Below the pieces are notes generated by a model. That model was not told the origin of the DNA, searched no databases, and saw only the letters and a program-made list of their open reading frames with translations. A stretch of 64,000 bases of DNA from Hydractinia symbiolongicarpus (lineage: Eukaryota; Cnidaria; Hydrozoa; Anthoathecata; Hydractiniidae): the NCBI RefSeq assembly GCF_029227915.1, contig NC_079887.1, forward strand, positions 15,931,650 through 15,995,649. The letters run 5' to 3'. How positions within the stretch are numbered: the stretch's first letter is position 1; every line of letters starts with the position of its first letter. Shown piece after piece: positions 21,301 through 34,300 of this stretch. The position numbers and the translations under genes were made by a program.

Positions 21301-22450
21301 AGTTACTACCAATCTTTTATGAAAAAGATTACTCTTATTTATTTTACTCACACTTGCATTGTACTCTCACTCTGAATTATTTTACTTGCATTCATTGCAG
21401 TACTCGTACTCTCAAAGATGTGTAGCTTTACTCGAATTTGACCTTAGAAATAAATAATTTACAACTTATTCGTCGACAGAAAAAAAAGTGTTGTCATTGT
21501 GTGAACAATCATTCGAATTATCATCACTTGAATTATCATCGTTAGTTCCACTCTCATTGTTGAAGTGAATATTATTTCTTTTGGTGTGCGATTAGCGCAT
21601 CCTGAGGTATTTAGTGTTATTTTTTGGTGTGCGAAGATCGCACAGGAACATTCAAACATGGCGTGTGTGGGTGTGTGCGCGTGCAAAGATCGCACGCCAT
21701 TCCTGACGAGGCCTGAATTCTATAGACTTTACACTTAAAGTATTCTTAACATTGTCACGTGTAGGTCATTGCTAATTAAATAATAAGTTTTTTCTGATCT
21801 TATTATTTAGCTCATGTTAATTGCGGAACTTCAGTAAGCCTCTTAGCTATCCTGTAGAATAATATACACTTCTTTGGCCCTGAACTAGTCCAGTATATCG
21901 GATAAAGTTGGAGAAAGAGGCACCTTTGAGTGAGTGACCCCAATGGAAGCCTTTTGGGCTTGTTCCTTCTGTTAGTATTGCCTCACTTACCTGCTTGTCA
22001 ACATCATAATTTCTTGCCTCTACATTGCCTCAGGCACATAACATGCAGTAAATTACATGTCTCATATTTGATAATAGTTTGAACCACTTCTCTCCTTTGT
22101 TTATATGACAAAGTCTGGTATTGGATCACATGCTTTTTTGAACAGTTAATGAGATCTACCTCTGGGTTTAATAAAGGATTTGAGATAATTGTCATTAGCC
22201 TGTTCACATGCAAAAAAACCTAAAGTTTAAAAACCTGTTTTCTCTATTGCACAGAGCTTGAAATCAAGGAAATGTATTAATTGCTTTGGGTTCCAGAATA
22301 ATAACAAAAATTGATAGAAACAATGTATTTCTGTTGGAATGAGTTGATACAACACATTCAGTATGCTTAGACTATTTATGGAAATTTTTGGGGAATGGGT
22401 AGGAATGAAGGTGCCTCCTTCGTGCTTCGTCATATGCACAAATATATAAT
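21301..22450. other. Intergenic stretch before the hairpin array
   Basis: No supportable gene. 21585-21700 holds GATCGCAC/GTGTGTGCG repeats echoing 20000-20060. Short frames at 21459 and 22004-22454 are low-complexity. Confidence 0.35.
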
Positions 22451-22926
22451 GCATAACCTGAGCGTCAGGATATGCGTTATGGGCGTTTTCATGCCCTGAG
22501 CGTCAGGTGCATGAGACAGATGAGATGCCCTGAGCGTCAGGTGCATCGACATGTCCTGAGCGTCAGGCACATGCTAATTACTGGTGTTTTTATTCATACC
22601 CTGAGCGTCAGGTGTATGAGAGATGCCCTGAGCGTCAGGGCTTCATCATGCCCTGAGCGTCAGGCGCATGTTTCTTATTCACATGATGACTACACTAGAG
22701 ATGCCCTAAGCGTCAGGTGCATCGACATGTCCTGAGCGTCAGGCACATGCTAATTACTGGTGTTTTTATTCATACCCTGAGCGTCAGGTGTATGAGAGAT
22801 GCCCTGAGCGTCAGGGGCTTCATCATGCCCTGAGTGTCAGGCACATGTTTCTTACTCACATGATGACTACACTAGAGATGCCCTGAGCGTCAGGCGCATC
22901 GACATGTCCTGAGCGTCAGGCACATG
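22451..22926. repeat. Hairpin array 1: 14 hairpins with core CCTGAGCGTCAGG
   Basis: Each unit has the quasi-palindromic core CCTGA-GCG-TCAGG flanked by outer arms that pair with each other but differ between units: GCATA/TATGC (22451), CATGC/GCATG (22490, 22647), GATGC/GCATC (22524, 22700, 22877), CATGT/ACATG (22550, 22726, 22903), CATAC/GTATG (22595, 22771). A GATG-type unit with a longer 3' side (CTTCATC) is at 22622 and 22798; 22824 has the arms CATGC/ACATG and loop GTG; 22700 has CCTAA in the core. One unpaired base usually sits on the 3' side between core and arm. The order GATGC, CATGT, CATAC, GATG, CATGC repeats with starts at 22524, 22700 and 22877, a higher-order unit of 176-177 bp. 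Confidence 0.93.
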
Positions 22927-23726
22927 CTAATTACTTGTGTTCTTATTCTACAATGACTTTTATCAACACATTACTTGCCTAAACGGCTGACGAAGGAGGC
23001 CCAACACACCCAAATTCCCCCATATTGTAAAAAGGAACAACAAGAAGAAACATACTATTGCATAATTCTCCAATATGACGTGATACAATGTAGTAACACA
23101 ATAATAAATTCACATATGTAATCGACTGACACTGCCACACTTTATTGCACCAACACTCACAGCTGATATTACACAATGCAGTCATAAAAAAAATTAATTT
23201 TGAATAAAGAAACTGTTAATGTTAAATAATATTAAGACAATTTAAATATGTCAACAAATTACACTGAACACACAAAAGAAGCCTCACATTCCATAGCCTG
23301 GTGTATTAATCATTGGCAATATTATTAAACCAGTTTTCTAAAACATTGTAATTAAGTGAATATATCTGCGATTACAGTCACATCCTGGCTAACCAGATCT
23401 TACAGACTCCAAATGAAATTTTTTAACTTGATATGAATGTTAAGAATGTTATTGTCCTATGAACTAAAATCATGTGGTGATAAGTTTGTGAGAGGATTCC
23501 ATTTGTGTTTGGTAGGAGAGATGTACTCTGATACTGAAAATGGCTGAAAATGTCACTAATACTAAGTAATGCAACATAGTTTTATCGTAGTTAAGAAATT
23601 GGCTATCCCTCTAAAACAACAAAATCTCAGATAGATGAGCTGGAGTCTAGCCTCCTGCTAAGCAGTCCGTTGAGCCTGGAGTTTAAAATTTCAATAATTA
23701 GTTTGTGATAAATAGATGCATGTGTG
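22927..23726. other. Spacer between hairpin clusters
   Basis: AT-rich DNA, no gene recognised and no copies of the hairpin core. It begins with a short tail (CTAATTACTTGTG) that is also found after other hairpins in the array. Confidence 0.45.
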
Positions 23727-24220
23727 AGAAACTCTTTTTATTCTGCCCCCCTTTTTTTCTGTTGTATGTAAATAAGTTTCTTAATGTTGAAGATTATATC
23801 ATCCTGCTCAAGTTTCTTAAAAGTTTCTTAAAATTTTTGACTTTTCAAGCCAAAGGTTTCTTATAGACTGGTTTCTTATTCATACCCTGAGCGTCAGGTG
23901 TATGAGAGATGCCCTGATTTTCAGATGCTTCATCATGCCCTGAGCGTCAGGCACATGTTTCTTATTCACATGACAACTGCACTAGAGATGCCTTGAGCGT
24001 CAGGCGCATCAACATGTTCTGAGCGTCAGGTACATGCTAGTTACTGGTGTTCTTATTCTACTTTATGAGAAACTCTTTTTATTCTGTCCATCCTTTTGTC
24101 TGTTATATGAAAATAAGTTTCTTAATGTTGAAGATTATCTCATCCTGCTCAAATTTTTAAAAGTTTCTTAAAATTTTTGACTTTCCAAGCCTAAGGTTTC
24201 TTATAGACTGGTTTCTTATA
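23727..24220. repeat. Large direct duplication containing hairpin cluster 2
   Basis: The segment starting GAGAAACTCTTTTTATTCTG near 23727 and ending GGTTTCTTATAGACTGG near 23872 recurs from about 24066 to 24210 with few differences; the period is about 339 bp. The second copy runs into unrelated sequence where the first runs into hairpins, so the duplicated unit was probably spacer plus five hairpins. Confidence 0.75.
23881..24036. repeat. Hairpin cluster 2: 5 hairpins, same family
   Basis: Arms and starts: CATAC/GTATG (23881), diverged GATG unit with core CCTGATTTTCAGA (23908), CATGC/ACATG (23934), GATGC/GCATC with core CTTGAGCGTCAGG (23987), CATGT/ACATG with core TCTGAGCGTCAGG (24013). The order continues that of array 1 (last three, then first two of the five-hairpin unit). 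These copies carry more core mutations, so this cluster looks older or less homogenised. Confidence 0.9.
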
Positions 24221-27200
24221 AAAAAACCCGTGTAACATGCATAGTTTATTCATGTTTGGCATTGTGTTATAACCATAATAACGCTCTCATATTGGACTGA
24301 AAAACTCTCATGGTTTTGATTTGACCATTGACACAAGGGAGGTACTCAAAGATTTTAAACCTAATTCCTGAAGTGGAAATAAAGGTGTTGACAATTTATA
24401 GCAGAATCTTTTGTATGCACGAAAACCAATACTTTCATAAAATTGTTTGTAAATTTAGCTTCTGTTAATCCTTGTACTTATATATACTACAAGCTTTAAG
24501 TAAATATTTAGACTGAAGATGACATAAGAGTAGCTCAAAACATGTATATGAATTAAAAAAATGTGAGATTTTATTAAATTAGTAGTTATTTTTATAATGC
24601 AATAAACGTCACAGTCAAAGCACAAGAGTGACTTAATCTAACAATTTTTGTAACACCAAAGGTGGAATGCCAACATGATAAAATGTTTAATATACATTTC
24701 CTTTTCTTTTAAAGAACCCCCTTGTCACTATGGGTGTTACCAAAATAGAATTCCCGTAAATGGAAAGCCTGACCATATTTATACCTTCACTTACTTTGCA
24801 TCTAGAATCGTTTTTAACAATTTATTTCCTGATTTCCAAACACTCAGTGATCTAATTTATATGATTGTAACAAAATTGTGTGATGATTGCAAAACAGAAT
24901 TTGTATTTATTATTCTCACAACGAGTGAACGTTATAAAGTCATAGCAAAAGCATGATAAAGTTAATATGCATTTCCTTAATTTTAAAGAAGAATTACAAG
25001 GAAAGCCTGTCTAGTTTTATACCACCAATCGCTCAGCATCTAGGGATCAGCCAATAAGGTTATAAATTGTTCTAAATTGACAAAAAGTCATGTACCTAGG
25101 CACAAGAGTAGCCTAATCCGACACAAAATTGCGTTCAACATCGATGTTTGTTAATGTTACCCCAAAAAGTGTTTAGATGAAATCACCTTGGGAGCTAAAC
25201 TCCTTTTTAAGACAAGAGAGAAGAGCTCTTAAGAGGCTTTTCGACTTAAGAACCCATCATAATGGGAACATCTTTGATTTGTTTGCAGATACTCAGATTG
25301 ATATTATAAGCTATTTAATTAAAAGGATTGCTTGCTTAAAGTTTCATTTTTGTGAGAATTGTCTATTTGTGTTCCTTAACAGGCCTGGCTAAATTAAATT
25401 ATTAAATTCTTCAGTGTTAAAGGAGGCCGACCATGGTTGAGGCCAACAGGCTAAGAAAATTTTTTAAACTTTCGCCCCCCTAGATTGGCTAAAACATAGT
25501 TCAAATTCTGAAATATTGCGCTTGAAAGCCTTCACCAATGCAGGATTATATATAGAAACACCATATTGTATGTAAGATATATTTTCAAAATAAGCAATAT
25601 TAACATGGAAGCAAAATAAAGATAATGCCCTTTGTAAATTTTCCGAATACTCGCTTCCAGTTGTTGTGTGATTGAATGAGTTGGCAATTTTGATCAGGTC
25701 TAGTTTATCAGTCCTACCTTTTTGGAAACAGAGAATCGAGACAGAGTTGAAACGAGATGGAAGTATTGTTAATCTCATACAGAGCATATATATATTAATC
25801 AAGTAATTATTAGAACACATGATAACCTTATAAAAAACATCACTTTTTGACAATTCAGCCTGGTAATGTTTCTTACATGTTTCCCAAGTATCTTTATACA
25901 TTTTTATATAAGCAATTGAAATTATAAAATGGGGCTTACAGAGGCTTATGAAAAAAATGATCAGGCCCAAAATAGTCTAATTGTGTTCAGCATCATTAAT
26001 TACAATTTAAGTCTTAAGACATACTGGTTAATGCAGATATAAAGAATAAAGAAAAAACTGCTAACGAAACAAAACATAAAAACTTAAGAATATTTTCTTC
26101 GGCTTATATATGCTTAAAATGACTAAATTTAAGCCTAGGGATGCTTATAAATGTCATGCTCATAAAATAAACATGTATAAGAATTGGAGCTTCGCATATA
26201 GAAAACTTTTATTTGCAGTACCACCTGGTAAAGGAATTCATAATAAAACAGCTATGTGTAGTCATTCTGACACTGTTGTTCAGGAATTTCGAACAGGTTT
26301 TAGGATGTTAACAACCGTATGTAAACAGGGAAGCTAGGCAACTTAAGGAATGAATGTATATATATGTGTGTGAATCTAGAAATAAAGCAAAATGAGCCAC
26401 AACAACATATAGTTTTTCCTGTTAAGTAAGGATCTGTTAGATAATCCTACCTACCACGACTCACAATGTTGGCCTTTGTAGCCCCTAACTACTATTACTT
26501 AGTATTAAGAAATGTAAAAGGATGATGAATTAAAACCACAGGGTTCAAATTGAACTTGCATAAAATCCATGATGGCTACTAGAGGTGCATAACTAATTTG
26601 GATAACTAAGCTTTCTATTCCATAATACCTTCTCTGCTAACCAGATTTCTTAGAAAGAAGTGTGCTATTAACCCTATGCTGGGGCCCACAGTTGCAAGAG
26701 ACATGCCCTTTGCCTTCTATAGTTTAAAAGTAACATTGCTTTAACTCTCTTAACATTAATAGATAGTAAATGATATGAAAAGAACTGACCTGGCTACATG
26801 CAATGTCTCTTCTGATGAGATATCCAAAGCTTTTAATCTAATGCCTCCTTGTGCAATATAATCCAATATATACATAGAAGGATAATGGCTAGATAGATAG
26901 ATTTGGCTTCCCAAATAACTGTAAGCTGTAAGGTACATCTGAAGAACTTGTGCAGTGTGGGATGTTGGGTTCTTATATGCAACCATTAATAATCAAGACC
27001 TGGGTAGGGTCCAGTTCCTTTACAGGCAAGTGAGACTAATAACCCTGGCAATCTTTAAGATTAGGTGTATAGGTAGAAACCACCCCCACTGTGTCATGCT
27101 CTACATGACATGTTCAATGACTAAGGTAAACCTAATGTATATTAACCACAATACTAGAGAACTGTAATTCTGTCACCACAATTAACATGAGCAAAACTTG

Positions 27201-28343
27201 CAGTTTAGCTCCATTTTTTTGCGCGTATGTGTGTATATATCATGTTCTATTGAAGAATGTTTACACAACGCATGAATTGACCTAGCTGTAAATAATATTT
27301 ATTACTAAGTTGTATAGCTTTAAATTTATAAGTGCAGTGCAATAGCTTCACTAGTTAATATTTATAGATTTAACGAAATAACAGAACTAATTCAGAATCA
27401 TCTTTTTCAAACTTTTTATCTAAGACAAAAACAAAATGTCTTTGACATATTCGTTTTATTAGACTTTTAGCTTGTACATGAGCCATGATCACAATAATTA
27501 ACAAATCTTACTATGACGCTGATAATGTGAAACGTTAGACACTAGAATTGTTGTCATCAGAGTTGTGTGACGTCTCTTTTACCAGTGAGACGTGATACAA
27601 TAACTAATAAATATTATTAACGATATGATAAACAAGTAGCAAGTGTTGCTGTTTTATTAAACTTAAGCCTTAGACAAATTTTCAAGAAAAGATATATATA
27701 TGCTTTACTGTCCAGGCATTTAAATATAAGACTACCCTCAATTTTGTTAAAAACTCTTTGCTATTTTTCAATTTATTTATCATTATTCATGTGGTAGGGT
27801 CAACCCTCGAATTTAGGTTCATGATCCAGCGCTGTAAAACAATGACCAAGTAAATAAGTAATGATCTTACCTTTGTCAGGTTTAAAAAAAATGCTGGTAT
27901 TGCTACCTTTTAAAGAAAAATGAAATAAAATAAGTAGATAAAAGATAAAATTATTTTATCAATAATGTAATATTATTTAAGAAATGATTTTTGTGATCCA
28001 TCTTTAGCATTATTAGCCACCAATCACTTAATTAATGCTCCACTTACGACTTGTTTTTCCCAGCCATGAACATTTCTGTGACTTGAACTGCATTTGCACG
28101 CCAAAACAGTACAGTATGTCAAAGGGATTTATTAGTTTACTCTTTTGAATTATTTTTGTAATTTCTGTGTTTTCAGATTACTTGCGCAAATAAAATTATG
28201 GAAGCTTAGAGAGTGCAATTTATTTGCCTCGTGCTTTTTTTCTTATTGATAGGCCTTATAAAATGTGGCTTGTAAAACTAAATAGTTTGATATCATTGTT
28301 TTCTTTAAGGTTTATACAGCTAAATTTGAAGGGCATATATGTT
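24221..28343. other. Intergenic stretch upstream of the myotubularin gene
   Basis: About 4.1 kb, AT-rich. The longest open frame is minus-strand 25970-25464 (168 residues, no recognised motif, Cys/Phe/Ile-rich). I would not call it a gene. 24960-24990 repeats part of 24675-24720 (GATAAA...TTTCCTT...TTTAAAGAA). Probable splice acceptors lie at about 28308 (TTTCTTTAAG) and 28320 (TTTATACAG), so an upstream 5'UTR exon of the next gene may be hidden here. Confidence 0.4.
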
Positions 28344-31300
28344 ATGAGTATCACAGATGCATTGACGTCATCTCCACAAAGTTTGATTGATGAAACTAAA
28401 GCTTTGTCAAATGGCTCTTGCTATGGGATTTACAATGGCAAAGCAGATAAGAATCTGTCAGTTTGTAATGGACAAAATAAATCTTTGCAGAATAATATAG
28501 AGCACAAAACAGAACATGGTATGATGTTTGTTAACCTTTATGTGTTAAATGTACCAAGTTGCTGTAGTGCAGCATATGTATTTCACAACAAGTCAAAGAT
28601 TGTAGCTTGTGACTTTTCTTGATATCAAATAACTCTTTACCAGGACATGGTATTTTCACTTAAGCTAAACATTGAAAAACAGCATTGTACTTTTATCATT
28701 TGATTTTTCAACATTTTAAGCTTTTTTTTTCTTTTCGATTGCGTGTCTTTTTCTACTGTGTTTGCTGGAATAATCATGTTATGACATGGTGTATATAATT
28801 ATTTTCTCCACAGCGTAGACTAGTTTTTGTGCTAATTTTCAAATTTCAAAAAAAGGTTAAAGAGCAGAAGAAAGTGAAAAAAAATCAAAATCATTTGCAA
28901 ATATAAAAGCCATTATGGAACATTCCAAGAGATTAAGGGTAGTCTCCACTATCGACTCAGAAATAATAGTTTTAATTTGTATAATATTATATTTGAAACA
29001 ATCTCTATATGATTTTGAAATTAATTTAAAAAACATTTTTTTTAAAAAAGATTGTTTTAAGGTTGTTTCAATTTGTTTCAAAATAGTTTCAAATCGCTTT
29101 ATAGAATTGAGAATCATTTTGTAATTGTTTCGCATTCATTTTCCAATAGCTTGCAAAAGATTGCAGTAGATCATTTGAAAACAGTCAAAACAGGATGGTA
29201 GAAAGTGAAAAAATCGCCATAGATCATTTAAATCGAAACTGTGAATACACAATTTTGCTAGTCTTTTTTTAAAAAAATTAATCTAGTGTAAATTTTTGTG
29301 ACATTAGAGGTGAGAAAGAAATGTCTAAAATATAATTTTTCACATTTTTAATTGTTTTCAATTGCTCTGGGAAAATAATTTGTTGATCGTTTCAATTTCA
29401 AATTGTGAAACGGTGGTGGAGACAGTCCCTAAGTAAACTTGCATACTTTGTTTTCTTTACTAATTCGGGTTTTTTTTTCTTTTTCAGATATCCATTTTCA
29501 CGTGCCCTTTCCCTTACTTGCTGGAGAGAACATTGGACAAGTTACACGTGGCAAGGAAGCGCATGTCATACTTACAAACTTTCGACTTTTTGTGTCTGTA
29601 CCACAGTGTTTTTACAATGTATGTGTTAGTTTCAGTCTGGCTTCGTAATTAATTTGTTATAAAGCGCTGCATTTTCAAGGTTAGATTACAGTTACAGTAC
29701 TGGAATCAGAACATCTAACATCATGGACCACGTATCATGCGCGTGACGCACGATTCGTGATGCTGTTGCGATAATAAATTTTTTTTATCATCATGAAAGT
29801 CAAGATCCATCTTGAGGTCGAATTTCACGATGCATCATGATTTTCGCGATCCACATCGCGACCATCATGATACACTCTTAAGCATTATAATAATATTGCC
29901 ATGAAATATAAATAATTTTTTTTTTAATCAAGAATATTTTTCGCCATTGTAAGCTTCTTTCTTGTTTATTTCTAAAATCCAATCTTTGTGCGTAGCTATT
30001 AAATTTGTCTCGTTTTTGTGAAACTCGCCTCAACTTAATTTCTAAAGTTGATCCTACTAATAAATCCACTTTAGCTGCTATTTTGTCTTGCTTGTACTGA
30101 TGCTCTATAGGGTAGCTGACAGAAAAAACAAAATATGCATATATATCTAAATTCGCAAAGATGATTTAGAGTTTGTTGGTAGCAGTCAACTATAAACTTG
30201 AAAAAAAGTGTGTTTTAAGAAGTGTGTTTTAAGATGACACTATTGTAAAGCACAATGGACTTTGTGTCACGTTCTGCAAAGTCCAATCTTTTTTTCTGAA
30301 ACATATCTTGCCATACTTATCCATCATAATGGTGGATTCGTCCATAAAAATGATGTCATCAAATGTTTTCCCTTCCCTTAGTAATTTTTTACAGAATTCC
30401 AATCTCTTTACTTGAGTTGCTTCCCTAATTAATTGGCAATATTACGCCAGTCAAAGTCCATCCCAGCTTCTGTCTTGTATTTGGCAAGCTTTTGGTAGTC
30501 ACATCCAAATTAAATTATTTTTAGATAAGTTTTTAAAGATCTAAACGAAAGTCCTTATTAAACCCAGAAAATGTGCAAAAAATACATATGGCTACTAAAA
30601 AAAGAAATTCTTTATGAAAAAAAATGTGCAAAAAATACATATGGCTTATTAAACAAAAAAAATCTTCATGACATGCTTTCTCCCAGCAAAAAGAAAAGAA
30701 GTAATTATAATTATATAAATAGAAACAAAAAAATTATACCAACAGATGTGAGTTCAATATTTTGTTTATAGCATTTGTCTATAAAATCAAAATGTTGTAA
30801 ATTCAATATTTTTTGACGCGAAGGCCAGTTTAGCTGGTATAGTGAACAATTTTTTTGTATTTTGCGTTAACCAAAGATTTTGCTTGTCTTGGAATCTTTA
30901 TATTATCCTCAGACAATAAAATTGAAGAAATTTGGGTGTATTTATTTCCAAGCTTAACAAGGTTAACAATCCTCTGTTGTGTATACAAATTTTGACCTAT
31001 AGCCATTTTGTCAACAGTAATTGTTAAAGGGTACTCCAGTGAAAAAAATAAAAAAATAGGAAAAAAATGTTATTTTGATAAGACAATACATAAATATGTC
31101 AGAGTAAACCTTTTACAATTGTTAAAAATCTTTATTTATACCTTAATCAGGTCTGTAAACATCTTCAATTTTAAATAAATTTGCAAGTTTGCGTAAAGTC
31201 GAGAGGACTAGGTCTGAATAAATAAGCATACGTCACATCGTGCAGAAAGTCTGTGAGCTCAGCAGCACACCTTCTAAAAGTTTGTTTACTTACTCTTTAC

Positions 31301-34300
31301 ATTGTTCGTTGATAAGACATCTTGTAATAATGCTGAATATTATAACTTAGAAAACATAGAGTCGGATAATTCTCTTCATGAAAAAGATTTTAAAAAGCTA
31401 TAGCCACACAATTTCGAACCTCTTGTGTCTCACAAGGGAGAAATTAACATGATGCAAAGTGACGAGGTCTTTTACTGACTCAAAGTAACGTTCTTAGCAA
31501 AATATTTTCTTTTTAAAAAAAATAAAAATATATTTAATCGCTTTTTTAACATTCTTTTGTCAAACAACTTCATCATTTGCTTCAGTAAAAAAACTTTCTT
31601 ACTTTACAAGCCAATTTACAGTCATATATATGAATTTATTTTTATTTCATAGTTCAGCAATATTTTTCCTCCGCACATGCTTTTTTGCGCACAAATGCAA
31701 ACAAATTTTATGTAACGTTGAAATTTTCTCTGTGATGGAGGACCATTCAAATGCGTGACCAAAAGATCGAATAATGTTCGGGTTGTGATAAGTTAGTAAA
31801 ACAGGGGTAAATAATGTATAAATAAAAATCATTCTTATGATTATGGTAGGTCATAAATCTGTTGCAGAAGCTACTGACTTATAAGTAGTTGTTTTGACAA
31901 AGCTGTTTTAGAAACTGCATTATCAGCATTAAACAGTTCAGCGATTGAAGAAAATACAGGGGGAAAATATTCGGCATGTCCTTCCATCAAAAAGCTTCTT
32001 TTTTTGAAAAACAAAGAATAGAAACTTGAGTGCTACGAAAGATACAGGTGTAACTAGAAAACTTTTTTGTCTGTCTTTGTATTGGAAATTGGTATAATGT
32101 TCTTTTATTTAATATAACAATGTGCAAAACGTTATTTGGTTGTGTTCTGTGGATAAGTACAAATGAGAAACTTTGATCGCACTCACTAGCTGAAATGGCC
32201 TTTTTACAAAGTGGCAATATTTTAATATGGAAGTTTATTTCCTGGAGATCTCTTTTAAAAGAACTATCTGTGAAGTGCGCCAACCAAATATAAAAACTTT
32301 GATCGCTTGGTAGATCACCTGCACTACGTATTTTGTTTAGCCATTTTTAAGTTCTTTCTTTTTCACAGATTTGATTCTGTGAAAACTTACTTCTTTACAC
32401 TTCTCTAATCAATTGGTACATCGAAACGCAGAGCAACTCACCATTTTTTAAAGATTTGAACGTAAATTACATACAAAAAGCGATTTAATGTAAGCTATAG
32501 GTCTTAACATGAACGTTCTCTGCGCTCGCTTAAACTTTCACACGATGTGATGTCATTTTTTATAATCGGGTCCAGTCCTAAATAAAATCGCGCCTGCCTG
32601 TTTTTTATGAGAAAAAAATTTAATATGCGAAGGCAACAATTTTATTCAAGGCGTCTGAATCTGCAAATTTTTTTTGCGAAAGAAGTACCTCTTCTGTGGT
32701 TATATTCTGCCAACTTTCAATTTCCTCCCAATCAACACATGACAATGAATTACTATCTACATCTTGTATATTCAAATAGGATTTATATTTCCAGTTGCTT
32801 TACCACCTTTGATATAATTTCCACATCTTAAACTGTATCACAGTCCTTGAACTTACACTTTGCAATTGACTTAGCTTTGGGTTTAACGGAACCATCAAAC
32901 CACCTTTAGTCTTGTGTGTCACTGTTTGTTATATCTAAAGAAAGTTGACGTATGCTACTGGTTAGATTATTTATATCATTGATTTCATCTGATGCAACTT
33001 GTCTCTCCTTTCTAATGGCATCCCTTCTTTCTGGTTCATCACTTTGGAAGTTTTGCAAATCAATATCAGAATTTTCTTGTTTTCAGCACTGTCATCACTA
33101 TCTCCATCACCTACTATTTCTTCATTCACAGGATTATCGGTGGCAGTTAGAGATATTATTGGTTTACTTCTGCAACTTTTTATGGGAGTGGCATCAATCA
33201 GAGAAAACCCTGTGTTTCTTTGGATACGACAAGGGTGCACACGGACATCCTGTCCTATGACACTACCAGGACCTTTCCAAGCATTGCTTGTGTTTCTTTT
33301 ATACTTGTCCCCAGTTTTATCTATTATCAATCTATTATCACCTGACGTTCTTGTTTGATGCCTTAATGCTCTTCTAACCCTTTCCGCTAATTCACTTTGT
33401 ATGAACGCCTTCCATGCACCGTTCATAGCATTTAGATTTGTTGCAACAATCTCACTGGAAGTCTTTCCTTCTAAAGCTTGTAACTTCGCATTATCGCAAT
33501 TCGGAAGATTTGGGTTGAATCCAAAAACAAGTTGGTTCGGACTATAGCCATCGACATTTTTCAGGGAATTTTTTGGCGCTCACTGACCATGCTACTGCCA
33601 TGTCTAAATCAACTGTGACTTTATCCTCCATCATCTTGCTAACATTATAACCAAGAATAGCATTATGTCTTTCCACCAAACCGTTGCTCCAAGGGCTTTC
33701 TGCAGCTGTTGTGCATATTCTGATCAAACCTTTGGCGAATCTGACCATTCTTTTAGATCTAATGCTACTGTTTCATTGAATCGTCTTGCCATTGGAAAAC
33801 CTACAATCGGGGTTGGCTTTGGCTTTTTGAATTTCAAACAAATTTGGCAGGAATGCTCAAGCTCATCAAGATGATTAAAGATCTCAGCATCATTAATATT
33901 TGCATCTATCAGCAACTGTTTTAGTCTTGAACTATTAGGATGACTGAACTGTTGATGAAGATGGACTGCAGCAGCCTTCTTCTGCAGTGGTGTTTTCTGT
34001 TGTATAACATTACATATCATTACATATTTGTTTTGTTTTCCTGTCCCTGACTTATATCTGAGCATGACTTTGCCCAGTGAAAAACTGATCCACAGATAGC
34101 ACATCTACTAGGCTCACCATTTCTATCTAATGGGTTCAATCTTCTATTCCCATCTGCAAATCTTCGGGTATATGTTCTTCTGTTGTCTCTAAATCGACTT
34201 TGAGTTTTATTTTGTCTGTAGGTAGCTCCATAGTAAATGTCTTCAGTCTTCTCGATTTTGATATCACCACTACCTTGACCAGTCATAAAATTTGAAGGAT

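Noticed and set aside
22472-22735. 87-residue frame with repeated CPERQ/LSVR words
   Set aside because: It is the hairpin repeat read as codons; the periodicity is that of the DNA repeat.
22451-24036. CRISPR-like hairpin repeats or rho-independent terminators
   Set aside because: Eukaryotic context, irregular short spacing, no cas genes, no U-tracts after the stems.
25464-25970. 168-residue minus-strand open frame
   Set aside because: No recognisable domain, AT-driven composition; possibly a decayed mobile element. Not supported as a gene.
28224-28343. N-terminal extension of the myotubularin from an upstream ATG
   Set aside because: It crosses likely splice acceptors (near 28308 and 28320), is hydrophobic and unlike the family start; ATG at 28344 is preferred.
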